A stretch of DNA of 64,000 nt, from contig NC_053193.1 of assembly GCF_905163445.1 (NCBI RefSeq), positions 2,418,001 through 2,482,000 of the forward strand. The letters are read 5' to 3'. This stretch comes from Pararge aegeria (Eukaryota; Arthropoda; Insecta; Lepidoptera; Nymphalidae). Positions 24,057-35,372 of the stretch are shown in pieces. How positions within the stretch are numbered: position 1 is the stretch's first letter; every line of letters begins with the position of its first letter. The translations under genes were made by a program, and so were the position numbers. The notes below the pieces were generated by a model. The model made no database searches and was not told where the DNA came from. It was given only the letters and a program-made list of their open reading frames with translations.

Positions 24057-24540
24057 TTTTTTTTTTTTTTTTTTTTATTAATTTAGTTTTCTTACATTAT
24101 CTTATTTTATATGCTTATAATTAACAGTTTCGTAAGATACAATTTTTGAAAAGAAAAGTACAGCCCTGCTTCAGCGATTTGATACATCGGCCAGGCTGTT
24201 CTTCCTATACACATAGATAAACTAATACTATAAAATTTACACACTTATAATAATTATTACTAAAAACTTTTAATCTACTAAGTATTGTTGAATTTCTTGA
24301 GGTCACTCAGGAAGGAGTTTACCATGTCGGTGTAAGATTGCAAGGCAGATCTTTTTCGCATCAGAGAGCGCAGCTCATAGGGGGACACCCCAAGGTGCCC
24401 GCAAAGGAACTCTTGGTCCAGGCGGACTTTTCCGAAGCGGGGACATTCCCGAAATAGATGGTCAAGGGTTTGGCTGGTGGAGTCACAAGGGCACTTATCG
24501 TCAGTGGTGATGTGGAAGCGGTGTAGGTAGTGTTTGTTTG
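24057..24540 (-). mobile_element. LINE 3' end with poly(A), polymerase C-terminus
   Basis: Ends in about 20 A on the - strand (24076-24057). Upstream, a - strand frame reads FHITTDDKCPCDS, QTLDHLFRECPRF and later FLSDLKKF before a stop near 24294. The C-x-C...H...C arrangement is a common C-terminal zinc-like motif of Jockey/R1-group LINEs. 5'-truncated. Confidence 0.75.
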
Positions 24541-24644
24541 TTCACAATACTACTAGGTAATAGGCTCTCTAAACAAAACGTCCGCATCAAATTGAGAAGC
24601 ACTTCATTCAGCTTGGGATTTGCCGGTCATTGGGGATAGCGCGA

Positions 24645-24800
24645 TAAACAACGGACTGTAACTGTTATAGCCGGGCTAAATCCGTTCAGGTTAGGCCGTT
24701 AACCAATAATGAATGTAATGTTTGTGGAATGCTTAATGGACGCTCTGATCGAAATACGTTAACCGATAATGCAATGTTTGCGATATGCTTAAAAGTAAAG
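24645..24800. repeat. short imperfect direct repeat
   Basis: gttaaccaataatgaatgta and, about 65 bp later, gttaaccgataatgcaatgt, each followed by a gtttg..atgctta word. Confidence 0.6.
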
Positions 24801-24834
24801 TATCGACGGGATTCTCCATACAAATGTATTACCA

Positions 24835-25105
24835 AGTGACTAGTGGGATTTCGACTTCACTTTCTGTGGAACTTCTAACTTTTATAGGTTATGTGCGTTT
24901 TAAGTGATTAATTTTTAAGTGAGTAATGTTTTCCTTCACTCTTGAAGCAAGTGATGCTTCAGCAGTGAAGGAAAATATCGTGAGGAAACCTGCATGCCTG
25001 AGAGTTCTCCTTAATGTTCTCAAAGATGTGTGAAGTCCACCAATCTGCACTGGTTCAGGGTGGTGGACTAGGGCGTTAACCCCTTCTCACTGTGGGAGGA
25101 GAGCG
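24835..25105 (+). repeat. SINE family B
   Basis: Contains cgtgaggaaacctgcatgcc and gtgtgaagtccaccaatctg on the + strand. There is an internal repeat of the gaagcaagtgatg/cagtgaaggaaaa region. Confidence 0.82.
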
Positions 25106-25195
25106 TGGTAGCAAGTGATAGTTTAAAACGCACGTAACTTAGAAAAGTTAGTGGTGCCTGTTGGGATACGTACTCCAAACCACCGGGCTATCACA
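25106..25195 (-). repeat. SINE family B head, inverted
   Basis: agcaagtgatagtttaaaac to ccgggctatcacacc is the tRNA-head half in the opposite orientation, joined directly to the + copy. Confidence 0.75.
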
Positions 25196-25317
25196 CCAAA
25201 TATATGAAGATAATTGCTAAAACCCGCGAATTCTCAATTCAAAACCTTCATTCATTAAAAAAAAAATATACCTAATTGTTTTGGCGGTAAGTGATTTCTA
25301 AATAATTTTATTTAAAA

Positions 25318-25815
25318 AACTAGCTGTTGCCCGAGACCTCGTCTGCGTTTGATTTTGTTTTTTTATGTGGCATTCAATTTAGTTGTAGTTCTAAAAAAAA
25401 TTAAAGTATTCAGTATCGCTAAGCCTTAAATGAGGAGTTTGCTGCTGCCCGCTGAGGAGTTCTGTCCTCTATCTCCGATCACATTCAGATCTACGCAAAG
25501 TTTGGGCAAAATTAAACACATATTATAACCTCTATAGTACAAAAATAATTATTTAAATCGGTTATAATTTGTCGCATGTGAGTTATGGTGTACAATCGTC
25601 AAACACTTTCAACCCCTCTCCCAAAGGAACCGAGCTTAATGTCGGGATAAAAAGTATCCTATATTACTTCTAGCACTTCCAAGAATATGTGTAGAAAGTT
25701 TCATGAGGATCGGTTAAGTAGTTATTGCATGAAAGCGTAACAAATAAACTTACATTGACATTTATAATATTAGTAGGGAAGTAGGGATTAGTAGGGATAG
25801 GGATAGGGATATCCA
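25318..25815 (+). mobile_element. Helitron-like element with (AGGGAT)n end, copy 1
   Basis: Starts actagctgttgcccgagacc and contains aaaaagtatcctatattact and tttcatgaggatcggttaag. It ends in attagtagggatagggat. A second copy of similar length is at 62618-63100. There is no protein. Confidence 0.65.
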
Positions 25816-25850
25816 GTCAAATACCCTATTCTTTACACGATTTTCATTTG

Positions 25851-26505
25851 ATGGCCGATTGGCGCAGTGGGCAGCGACCCTGCTTTCTGAGTCCAAGGCT
25901 TTCGATTCCCACAACTGGATATTAAATAATTTAATATACTACGACAATACATAAATCGCCATATAGCCCCAAAGTAAGCGAAGCTTGTGTTGTGGGTGCT
26001 ACGATAGCTGATACATATTTATAGGAATGAAATACACATAAATATTTATAATATACATAACACACACAGTTATATTTCATTTAATATAAAAAAATATTTG
26101 TGTCTTGAATGTTTTTCAGTTTCTGGTTGTTTATCTGTAATCTGTGTATATAATAAGTATTTATGTATATTATTCATAAGTACCCATAATACAAGCTATG
26201 CTTAATTTTAAGTTGACGAATTTAGTTATCGTCATCAACTTACTTCTATGTCATATTTTACATGTAATGTACGCGTCAAAAGTGCCATCTATTTGAATGA
26301 ATGAATGAATGAATACACTTTTATTGTACACCACAGAAAATTTACAGAGATTAAAATACAATAGCACATTAAGGTAGAACGTACAATTTGGCGGTACAAT
26401 TAGAAAATAATGTGCCTATTTGAATAAAGAAATATTTGACTCGACTTTACTTGTTTACATTTGGGCTAGATGGTGATGCTGTATTATCATAGTATACATA
26501 TTGTA
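25851..26505. repeat. composite of SINE A pieces with nested LINE tails
   Basis: SINE A head (+) at 25851-25920. SINE A 3' half (-) at 25925-26077. SINE A (+) at 26095-26212, resuming at 26458-26505. Between the last two lies a family E tail (26213-26448), itself split by an inverted (ATTC)n LINE tail at 26294-26410. Confidence 0.75.
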
Positions 26506-26890
26506 ATTATTATTTTTTATTCTCTAAGAGCCAAGCGCATTTCCGTACCTCCATTTCACTAAGCTCCATCAAGACTGCATAATGACTCATGGTGAATTTA
26601 ATTTATTCGCGAAATGAACACGCGACGGATTAAAGCGCTGGGGCGACAAATTGAGCGGTTCAGTTGTGAAATGGAAAGCGAGTAAACACTTGATGACTTG
26701 GTCCCTTGGCTCTAGATTATTGTGGATTTGTATGAAGATTTCTAATCTAGCTAAAGAGCCCTACGATTTAAGTAAGATGATTAAAAAAATACTTAGAATG
26801 AAGAGATTCCCTTGACCATAACATGTTGGTAAGATAATTCTAATAATACTAAGAGTAAACAGATATTTTAGAACGTTAGATATGAGTATG
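26506..26890. other. no recognised gene
   Basis: A GC-richer block at 26530-26720 has no convincing frame or family. Confidence 0.4.
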
Positions 26891-26894
26891 ATAA

Positions 26895-26998
26895 TCTTTA
26901 TAATGTATATTCTAAGTATTTATGTGTATTATTCATAAAAATATTCATCAGTCATCTTAGTAGCCATAACACAAGCTACGCTTACTTTGGGGCATTCC
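26895..26998 (+). repeat. SINE family A, 3' fragment
   Basis: attcatcagtcatcttagta and cacaagctacgcttactttg. Confidence 0.8.
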
Positions 26999-27654
26999 TA
27001 TACCATAACATGTGAGTAAATTGATTCTAATGATACAAAGAACAGGAGAGTTTTTAGTTTCTAAGATGTGAGTATGATCATTTTAATAATAAAAAGAATG
27101 CAGAGATTTATTAAACCCTGAGATGTGAGCTTCATAAGTGTCTGTGATTAGGTCTACATTAATAAAACATTTTTAAATTTGAATTGTATGAATATATTTT
27201 ATTCTATTTTTTGTACTTTTATGCGGTGTACGATAAAAGTGTATTCAATTATTAATTCATTCAAAAACTAGGTACGAACTAAACTAGCATCTAATCACTC
27301 AGTAAAAAGCGTAGTAGGTACCTATAGGTGCACGAAAAATAAACTTTTTGCTGTGGCCGCAAAAAAGAGCACTCGTCGATTTTGATCGAGGAAAACTGCA
27401 TTGTAGCGACAAATTGGGATATTCCCTTGTGTGTCCAAGTTACTGACATGCAACACACATTCGTCAACATCGTTATGCCAGCAACTTTTTTTTTTTTCAT
27501 AGGGCAGCCATTGTTTGCAATCATCTGAGCCCAAGTGTGCAGATACGATTATGACTCTGTGGGCGATTAATAAAATAAAAAAATTAAAAAGGAGTTTTAT
27601 TTTAATCCTTGTTAATGCTGTAAAGGACTTCGACTTTTCTAATTTTTGTGCGTT
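26999..27654. other. no gene; decayed LINE tail at 27205-27265
   Basis: The tail reads gtgtacgataaaagtgtatt then attcattca. Open frames at 27291-27534 resemble no known protein. Confidence 0.4.
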
Positions 27655-28080
27655 TTAGGCAATTAAAATATTACTTGCTTCAACGGTGAAGGAAAACATC
27701 GTGAGGAATCCTGCATACCTGAGAGTTCTCCATAATAAATAAATAAATAATAAATATACTACGACAATACACGCATCGCCATCTAGCCCCAAAGTAAGCG
27801 TAGCTTGTGCTATGGGTACTAAGATAGCTGATGAATATTTTTTTTTATGAATATAATACACATAAATATTTATAATGTACAGATAAACGCCCAGACACTG
27901 AAAAACATTCATGTTCATCACACAAACATTTTCCAGTTGTGGGAATCGTACCAAAGACCTTGGACTCAGAAAGCAGGGTCGCTGCCCACTGCGCCACTCG
28001 GCCGTCAAAATATGTATAATGTTCTCAAAGTTGTGTGATTTCCACCAATGCGCACTGGGCCAGCGTTCAACATCATCATA
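27655..28080 (+). repeat. SINE family B split by SINE A
   Basis: Left part 27655-27736, right part 28016-28080. The pentanucleotide ataat flanks the inner SINE on both sides as a target duplication. Confidence 0.88.
27737..28008 (-). repeat. SINE family A, full length, nested
   Basis: Complete head and body on the - strand with an aaataaataaata tail. The 117-residue open frame across it is spurious. Confidence 0.9.
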
Positions 28081-28356
28081 TTACATCCCTTTAGCGGCCC
28101 ACTACAGGGGTCCCCTCCCACAATGAGAAGGGGCTAAGGCCGTAGACAACCACGCTGGCCCAGTTCGGATTGGTGGACTCCACACACCTTTGAGAACATT
28201 TTGGAAATCTCTCAGGTATGCAGGTTGAACCAAGTGATTTTTTAATTATTTAAAACGCACATAACTTAAAAAAAGTTAGAGGTGCGTGCTGGGATTCGAA
28301 CTTGGCCCCCCGAAAGTGAAATCGAGCTCCAGCTTAATGGGCTGTCACCGTTACAG
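28081..28356 (-). repeat. SINE family B
   Basis: Runs from ctttagcggcccactacagg to a head with gggattcgaact. It lies tail-to-tail with the preceding + copy. Confidence 0.88.
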
Positions 28357-28629
28357 CCTACAAATCTGTTCAGAGACCAGTCACCGCTGGTACAAGCGCG
28401 GGAATCAAGCCACGTCCCGTTTTAAGCTGCATTACGTGATCACACCGCTGTAGCTTGAGCAGATATTATGTGTTGGCTGTCTGTCTGTTTGGTACAAACA
28501 TGTTTTGAAAGCGATTTTCTTCATCCAACTATTATAAATGTATATAAATCTTATATAAATATTATAAATTGCTATAGTAAATGCAAACGTTTTTGTGTTT
28601 GTTTTTTGCTTATCTTGTTTTAATAAGCG

Positions 28630-28860
28630 GTAATAGCTCAGTAGGAAATTTCTAAATTATGTGCGTTTTAAACTTACAAATATGACTTTTTACAGACTTT
28701 TTATAAACAGACTTCTTTGTATGTATGGTATGAGTACTTTAACCATGTGGTACACAATTTGTGTTACAACAATATTTTTTTCCGCGCACGCTACGTAATA
28801 AATTTTAAAGGCAAAACATTGCTACTTTGGGTTAAATTATTGCAGTTTTAATTTTTTTTT
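28630..28860 (+). repeat. SINE B-derived variant
   Basis: The head agcggtaatagctcagtagg and gtgcgttttaaacttac are followed by ttacagactttttataaaca. The same fused order recurs at 31535-31670, so this is a derived subfamily. Confidence 0.6.
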
Positions 28861-28966
28861 AAAAACTTATGTTACTTCGTGATAGTTTAACTTTCTTTTG
28901 GCGAAGAAATAGTAAAAATTGGTCCAGTACTGTCGCTCTTTTCTTTTTATAATACTAGTAGGCATA

Positions 28967-29110
28967 GAAGAAGAAGAAGAAGAAAAAGTCTTTATTTCAC
29001 ATAAAAATTTAAAACCAGGTTTACAAAAAAAAAAACGATAATATACATATGCACAAAGGCGGCCTTATCGCTTGAAGCGATCTCCTCCAGACAACCTTTG
29101 GTTGAAGAAA
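28967..29110 (-). mobile_element. LINE 3' hairpin tail with (GAA)n end
   Basis: The - strand hairpin atcgct/agcgat sits next to aaggccgcc; the terminal microsatellite is (GAA)n. Confidence 0.75.
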
Positions 29111-29439
29111 CATATTAGAGAAAACGGGATAGTGCAATACTTAAATTGTCCTAGTTATAAACGTTACATATACAATACATACTAATACTACATATATATA
29201 GTAAAACATATTTATTCATGTATATGTATATAAATAAATGTGCAATTAGTTTTCAGATTAACACTAACAGGCATTCATTCATTTCAATACAGGGGTTATT
29301 GAAATGAACAATCCACGTATATCTTTTAATTTAATAAACTTTTTTAACCGATAGCCATTTTATATTTTTAGGTACTCTTATTTGCAGCAACAGTTTTGAA
29401 GAAGATACACGAATATAATTGAAATTTTGTATTAAGTAA

Positions 29440-29772
29440 TTTCTTCGACGGTGAAGGAAAACATCGTGAGGAAACCTGCATGCCTGAGAGTTATTTTCAA
29501 TGTTCTCAAAGGCGAGTCCACCAACCCGCACTGGGCGAGCGTGGTGGACTACGGCCCAAACCACTTCTCATTATGTGAGGAGACCCGTGCCCTATTGTGG
29601 GCCGGAAATCAGTGGCGTGCCTACCCTCAGGGTCTTACAAAGCCTTAAGATAGGACCATTAAAGTTTTGTAATCAAAAATGTTGTGCTAAACAACTTGTG
29701 CATACCCTGGGTCCAAGGGCTATGCACGCCACTGCCGGTAATGGGTTGATATGATGATGATGATGAGTAAAT
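29440..29772 (+). repeat. SINE family B carrying a hAT-like MITE
   Basis: Headless SINE B at 29440-29609, resuming at 29735 with taatgggttgatatgatgat and a (GATGAT) tail. Confidence 0.88.
29610..29734. mobile_element. hAT-like MITE, 125 bp
   Basis: Terminal inverted repeats CAGTGGCGTGC / GCACGCCACTG. It is flanked by 8-bp direct repeats ccggaaat (29602-29609) and ccggtaat (29735-29742), one mismatch. The 8-bp duplication fits hAT transposition. No transposase. Confidence 0.85.
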
Positions 29773-30164
29773 AATCCTATTTATTTACTGTATAATAAAA
29801 GTTGCCTTATGTTCCCGCCATCTCTTGTGATTTGAACCGTAAAAAGAAATACGAGCTACGTATAACAGCATCAGAAAGCTTCTTAGACACCCCGAGTTAG
29901 AGATTTCTGTCGGGCGTGATAGAAATATTTATCAGAGGCGACAGCCTTACTATTTCAGAAAATTTAAAATGTAAAACGTCTGTACGGCGTTATGAAACGT
30001 GCATTTCGTTATTACACAAATATCCAGCTGTGACTTTAAGTGCTTTAGTGGATGTGTGCTTAAAATATTCCACTTTTAAAAAGGGAGGATTTACTGAAAA
30101 TGCTCCGTTGAAAATTTTATAAAACTTTTGGGGAATAAGTAGGTCTTAATTTTATAAATTTTAA
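29773..30164. other. no recognised gene
   Basis: AT-rich; an open frame at 29916-30122 has no recognisable protein. Confidence 0.4.
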
Positions 30165-30330
30165 AGTGCATATTGCGGAACCGACGGGATTCGAACTGGC
30201 GACTCTCTGGCAATCGCGGACTAAGCGCTTTGACCACTAAGCTATGGCTCTCCGACCGCTGATGTCGAAATAAGTATATGCCTCTTATAGCGACTGTAGC
30301 GCCATCTAATAAACGTACTATAATGAACGA
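30165..30330 (-). repeat. SINE family with tRNA-like head (family K)
   Basis: The - strand reads gagccatagcttagtggtc, then ccagttcgaatcccg. The ends cannot pair as an acceptor stem. A related copy is at 61125-61240. Confidence 0.65.
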
Positions 30331-30519
30331 GAGATGAAAGTTTGCTTTTTTTATAACTTTATAATTTATATAAGGGTTTTTATCATTGATTTAATGTCAC
30401 TGGTTTTTACCTACACTTGGAGGAAATATCAATTTTACAAATTTTAAAATGTATATATAATATAGGTCTTAATAGCTATAAATGTAAGATGAATATAATA
30501 TATTTTTTTCATTATTTTT

Positions 30520-30610
30520 ATTCCACTACAAGTTAGCCCTGGACAGCAATCTTACCTGGTTAAAATGATGCAGTCTTAGATTGTAACGTGCTAGCCTGTC
30601 AGGGGGTGTG
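30520..30610 (-). repeat. SINE family C, 3' fragment
   Basis: ccactacaagttagccctgg to gctagcctgtcagggg. Confidence 0.75.
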
Positions 30611-31320
30611 GCAGTTATATTAATATAACTTTTGTTCAGGAAAACTGTTTGTTTTAATAGAAGATACATATACCTAACACTACTCTCCTTCTGGTGAAGC
30701 CGGGTAATAAAAGCGTTCTTTTTCGTTTCCTAATTTCACTTGAATGGTAGATACGACCTCCTAAAATGTAAGCTACAAAATATATGAAACAATAGAGAAA
30801 ATGTTATTTTAACAGGTAAAAAAAAGGTAATTAACTTACACACCCATTTTTTCCGCATTTATGTAAAACCTTTTTTTCATTACTTCGACACAGATAATTG
30901 AAGATTTAGACGGAATACATACTTGTGAATAGTAGGAAACAGTGAGCGTTATGTGGTTGACATTCAATCAACTCGTACTTAACACTTTTTTTATTTTTGA
31001 TACAAATCGTTAATATGTGAAACACAGATGGTTTTCTGGCACGTATTATTTCCTGAACTTCAATAATGAATTTGCATTTTCTGGGTAAAAATGCTCCAAC
31101 CTAGACCTCAAAACTGCAAAATAGTCTTTAAGCGCAAATTAAATTAAAACACATCAAGATGTCCATCCATTAGTAAAAGAGCTGCTATTGGAATTATTAT
31201 GTCTTTTGATTTTGCAGAGTTGGCATGGAACTCATAATCGCTAAGTGTGTGCGTGTGATATGCTAAAATTAAACTTAAAATGCGCGTCAAACTAATTCTA
31301 ATCATCCTCTATGCATATTT
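30611..31320. other. no recognised feature
   Basis: AT-rich, without gene or repeat signal. Confidence 0.45.
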
Positions 31321-31324
31321 ATTC

Positions 31325-31462
31325 CTAATCCTAAGGTTGCCTGGCAGAGATCGCTACTTAGCGATAAGGCCGCCTTTTGTATCCTGCTTCATTATTCATG
31401 TGTTTGTTCTTGTTTTTTTCTTTTTCCTGTGTGTTTGTACACAAATAAATAAATAAATAAAT
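31325..31462 (+). mobile_element. LINE 3' hairpin tail with (AAAT)n end
   Basis: gagatcgctacttagcgata then aggccgcctttt, ending in aataaataaataaataaata. Confidence 0.8.
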
Positions 31463-31534
31463 ATTTAGTATCTTTCGTCTAATGATGCAGTCGTATGTTT
31501 GTTTGCTTATTACTATCTTATTTTAGTAAGCGGT

Positions 31535-31672
31535 GATTGCTCAGTCGATAGGACTTTTCTAAGTTATGTGCGTTTTAAGCATTCAAATATCACTTTTTAC
31601 AGACTTTTTATAAACAGACTTTTTTAATGAACTTTATAGACAAAACTTTGCTACTGTAGCGTACAGCGCTAT
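31535..31672 (+). repeat. SINE B-derived variant, copy 2
   Basis: Same fused order as 28630-28860 (tgctcagtcgatagg, ttacagactttttataaaca). Confidence 0.6.
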
Positions 31673-32212
31673 AGCTTTCATAAACCAACGGATTAAGGGT
31701 TGTTAGATTGGTCTTGTGATGTTGGTTGGATGTGCGATCACGATCTGGCCACTTGTTTTATCGGATGTGTTGGATGTGTTTAGAGCGTGTAAAAATCCGT
31801 CGTTCGTTTGTTTTGATTTGTGCTGCTCTTTTACTTTGCAATACAGACACGCGAGCATGTCCTGACGGAAGTTTCAGCGCTTAAAAAATATAACTCGGCT
31901 TTTGATCTCGGCTTATCCAAACGTGTTCCATTTATTGGTCCGCTCGCTGTCTATTTTTTTCAATTAATCTGTGGTACGACTCTGGAGAGATTCCATTAAA
32001 GCATTACTTGGGTAAATAAAAAGGAAAGTCGAACAGTTTTACAGAAATAAATATAATTAAGAAATTGTTCAAAGGGAATATCAACGTTGTATAAATGTTT
32101 TGTGAAATGGTTAAAGAGAATATTATTTTACCATACCTGTCAGCATCACATGAACTTGAGGGTTCCGGAATGCATATAAATTCTATTCTAACGGGATGTC
32201 TTATATCCATAC
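31673..32212. other. no recognised gene
   Basis: Somewhat GC-richer at 31680-31960, but without a convincing protein. Confidence 0.4.
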
Positions 32213-32365
32213 TAATATTATAAATGCGGAAGTGTATCTGGTTGTTTATTTGTTTGTGTGTTACCTATATGCGGCTAACATCACCGCTGATCTTGATGAA
32301 ATTTTAGAGAACATAGAGATGCAATGAGACCTCCCTTCTACTTCAGAGAGAAGGGAGGTCATAAA
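32213..32365. repeat. Helitron-like head and 12-bp hairpin
   Basis: atactaatattataaatgcg opens the fragment. A perfect inverted repeat gacctcccttct / agaagggaggtc lies at 32328-32360. Confidence 0.6.
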
Positions 32366-32367
32366 GC

Positions 32368-32462
32368 GACTACTTCGATGGTCTAGTGGTTAACTTGTTC
32401 AACGATCACGAGATTCTAATTTCATTTCCCAGGTTCGATTACCGGGTTAAGTTCAAAGGCAG
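32368..32462 (+). repeat. tRNA-derived SINE head
   Basis: ggtctagtggttaacttg (A-box-like) and aggttcgattaccgggtt (B-box-like), 65 bp apart. The spacing is too wide for a tRNA. Confidence 0.55.
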
Positions 32463-32839
32463 ATTATTTAAAAAAAAATCTCAGTATCCGCTCATTGTTA
32501 GGTAATTAGTAGTGTCTTCCCTCTTACCTCTAAAATCACGTTAAAATTTCAGGTTATTAATAGATAACGCAAAAAAAGGCCCTATAGATTTATGACATAA
32601 TAAAATGTTTGTAAAGCTATAATATAAACAAAAAAAAATCACAAACATAATATTATGTTAAGCACACCTACTCGTGATGGAGCAGCGTGGTGGGTCTATG
32701 CTCTTAAACCTAATAGACTTATCTAGATGTTTTCAGAGAGAGAGAGTCTCAGCAGTGCGACTTTAATTAGAACAGAATTGAAACAAAGAACAGAAAGAAT
32801 ACCAAAATACAGGTATAAACCGCAGAAATTAGAAAATAC

Positions 32840-33180
32840 AGAAACCTAGTACACGACTTATATTGAAGCATCAAAAACCGGTCCACTTTAGTAGTGTTTC
32901 TCGAACAGGCGACACTAGACACCTACTTACATTTAGCATTCTTCATTCTTCATTCCGCTTAGCAGTAGACGGTAATTATTTTACCTCAAATATTGTACAT
33001 GTTTACCATAAAATGGGGAAACCAGGAAAGTTTGTGAGCTAGCTTCATTCCGCGGGTGTGAAGTGAAGCGTGCGCGGGACGTTTTCACTGTTTTTGGACA
33101 CAATGCACTGCATGCAATAATGGATGAATGAGGGTTCTGTATGTTGTTAATTCTATGGCTAGATGTAGCAAAAACATGTA
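32840..33180. repeat. dispersed repeat family L, copy 1
   Basis: Shares gtacacgactta, ctcgaacaggcgacactaga, cattccgcgggtgtgaagtg and gaatgagggttctgtatgtt with 34290-34560 and 60835-61600. Confidence 0.75.
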
Positions 33181-33775
33181 CAATAACCTCATTAGTCTAT
33201 TGGCGTGGTGGTTGGTCTACTTAGGATTACAAGTCCTATCTTATTATGTATGGTATTCCACTTACTATCTTGTATGGTATTCTACTTATTAGGTGGACCC
33301 TCTGTTTGGCCAAATTCAAATTCAAAAATATTTTATTCATTTAGACCTTATCACAGGCACTTATGAAGCGTGCGCACATGCAATAATGGATGAATGAGGG
33401 TTCTGTATGTTATTAAATCGGTGGTATAAACGTATATTTATATTATTAGAATAGATTATATAGTTCGATGAGCTAAGTGGAGTCTTTTCAAGCCCTTATG
33501 ATCCGTTCCCTCGAATATAATTTGTATATTTACGACCCTACGAGTATTATTATCCTACCGATGGAGCCAGGAGGGGAATAATTGGAGCACTACTTCTCAC
33601 GGTCTAATTCCCGCTGGAGGGCGTATTTCATATTTATAGATGTCAATTGTGTACTTGAAGCTGTAGACATTGTTATTTTAATGATAGTAAATACAAATGT
33701 TGTTTCATTTATTGTGTAGTACAAAAAAAATCCCGGTGGATACACAGAATTAAGAACACACAGAAACCGTGTACA

Positions 33776-34285
33776 CAGTGGCGTGCATAGAGGGTATGCA
33801 AAGGGTATGAATAAATGAATAAATATACTACGACAATACACACATCGCCATCTAGCCCCAAAGTAAGCGTAGCTTGTGTTATGGGTACTGAGATAGCTGA
33901 TGAATATTTTTTTATGAATATAATACACATAAATACTTATAATATACAGATAAACACCCAGACACCGAAAAACATTCATGTTCATCACAAAAATACTTTC
34001 CAGTTGTGGGAATCGAACCCACGACCTTGGGCTCAGAAAGCAGGGTCGCTGCCCACTGCGCCACTCGGCCGTCATTATATAAATGTATGTAGATGATATA
34101 AAATGAAGAAAATCTCCAGTAAAAATTACAAAAAACTTAAGGTTATAAATACTTATGCAATACAATGCCTATGCATTGCAAAATTTATAAAAACCGTACC
34201 CTTAAGTATTTATAACTCGTACTGGAGATTTTCTTTATTTTGCATCATCTGCATACCCTGTGTAAACCCTCTATTCACGCCACTG
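33776..34285. mobile_element. hAT-like foldback MITE containing a SINE A
   Basis: Ends CAGTGGCGTG / CACGCCACTG, flanked by 8-bp repeats cgtgtaca (33768-33775) and cgtgtaaa (34286-34293). The interior contains a further inverted repeat (aaaatctccagt / actggagatttt). SINE A (-) sits inside at 33821-34074. Confidence 0.85.
33821..34074 (-). repeat. SINE family A, full length
   Basis: Well-preserved A and B boxes and body. A 191-residue open frame runs through it and out into the flank, but it is not a gene. Confidence 0.92.
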
Positions 34286-34700
34286 CGTGTAAACGACTAA
34301 TATTGAACCATCAAAACCACTCCATTTTATTAGTGTTCCTCGGACAGGCGACACTAGACACTTACTTCCATTTAACAGTAATTATTTTACCTCTAATATT
34401 TTACCATAAAATGGAGAAAACAGGAAAAGTTTGTGTGCTAGCAACATTCCGCGGGTGTGAAGTGAGACGTGCGCGGGGCGTTTTCAGTATTTTGAATTAA
34501 ATGCACTGAATGCAATAATGGTTGAATGAGGGTTCTGTATATTCTTAATTCTATGCGTAGATGTATTATAAATATGTAAAACATCCTCGTTGGTCTAATA
34601 GCGTGTTTTACTTAAGATTGCAAGTTCTAGGTTCGATAACGAAGGGGTCTTAAATTTTTTAGGTATCGGTGCCAATTCTGCTATATACATTTTTTAGCAG
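34286..34700. repeat. dispersed repeat family L, copy 2, with SINE-like head
   Basis: Family L body to about 34560, then a tRNA-like stretch ttggtctaatagcgtg and taggttcgataac. Confidence 0.7.
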
Positions 34701-35084
34701 TAAAAGAGTTTATGTGACAGTGTTCGTACGGGGAAGTACCTCCACCATGTTTCTTTACAGCAAAACAGCTGTGGGCCTATCTAAAGGGCGTGGTTTCCGG
34801 TAAGGCTAAAATGTTTTATTAATGTTGACCTTATCACAGGCGCGTATAAAGCGTGCGAGCATGTGATCCTTAATATAACAACGTTTTATATAAACTTTAA
34901 ACTTATACACCTTATGGATTTCATCTGGTAATTTGTTATAAAATCATATACAATTTCCGTTATATGAATAACTAATTTTCTGCAACCTAGTAACTGCACG
35001 AAAAGTATATTTTTACTTTATTTTCAAATTTAGCTATATTTTATGTATATTCATTAAATATTCAAATATCATGAATATACATAA

Positions 35085-35262
35085 AAATATAACAACTCAT
35101 TACCGGCCCACGGGTCACCTTCCACAACGAGGAGGGGTTAACGCCGTAGTCCATCACGCTGGCCCAGTGCGGATTGGTGGGTTTCACCCTCCTTTGAGAA
35201 CATTGCGTAAAATTCTCAGGCGTGCAGGTTTCACGATGTTTTCCTTCACCGTTAAATTGACG
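35085..35262 (-). repeat. SINE family B, partial
   Basis: ttaccggcccacgggtcacc to tttccttcaccgtt; the head is missing. Confidence 0.82.
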
Positions 35263-35372
35263 AGTCCAAATTTGGACTTTTCACAAAATCATTTTCGGAA
35301 ATTTTGGGGGTTTCGCTCCATAGCAAACATGACACTCCAAGAAACCAATAATCCATCAAGCACAATATATAT

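Noticed and set aside
25780..25815. telomere-like repeat
   Set aside because: The units are AGGGAT, not the insect TTAGG, and they form the end of a Helitron-like element.
32368..32462. possible tRNA gene on the + strand
   Set aside because: The A-box-like and B-box-like words are about 65 bp apart and no cloverleaf closes.
33590..34165. 191-residue open frame on the - strand
   Set aside because: It is the SINE family A body read through into flanking DNA. The same protein words appear at every SINE A copy in this orientation.
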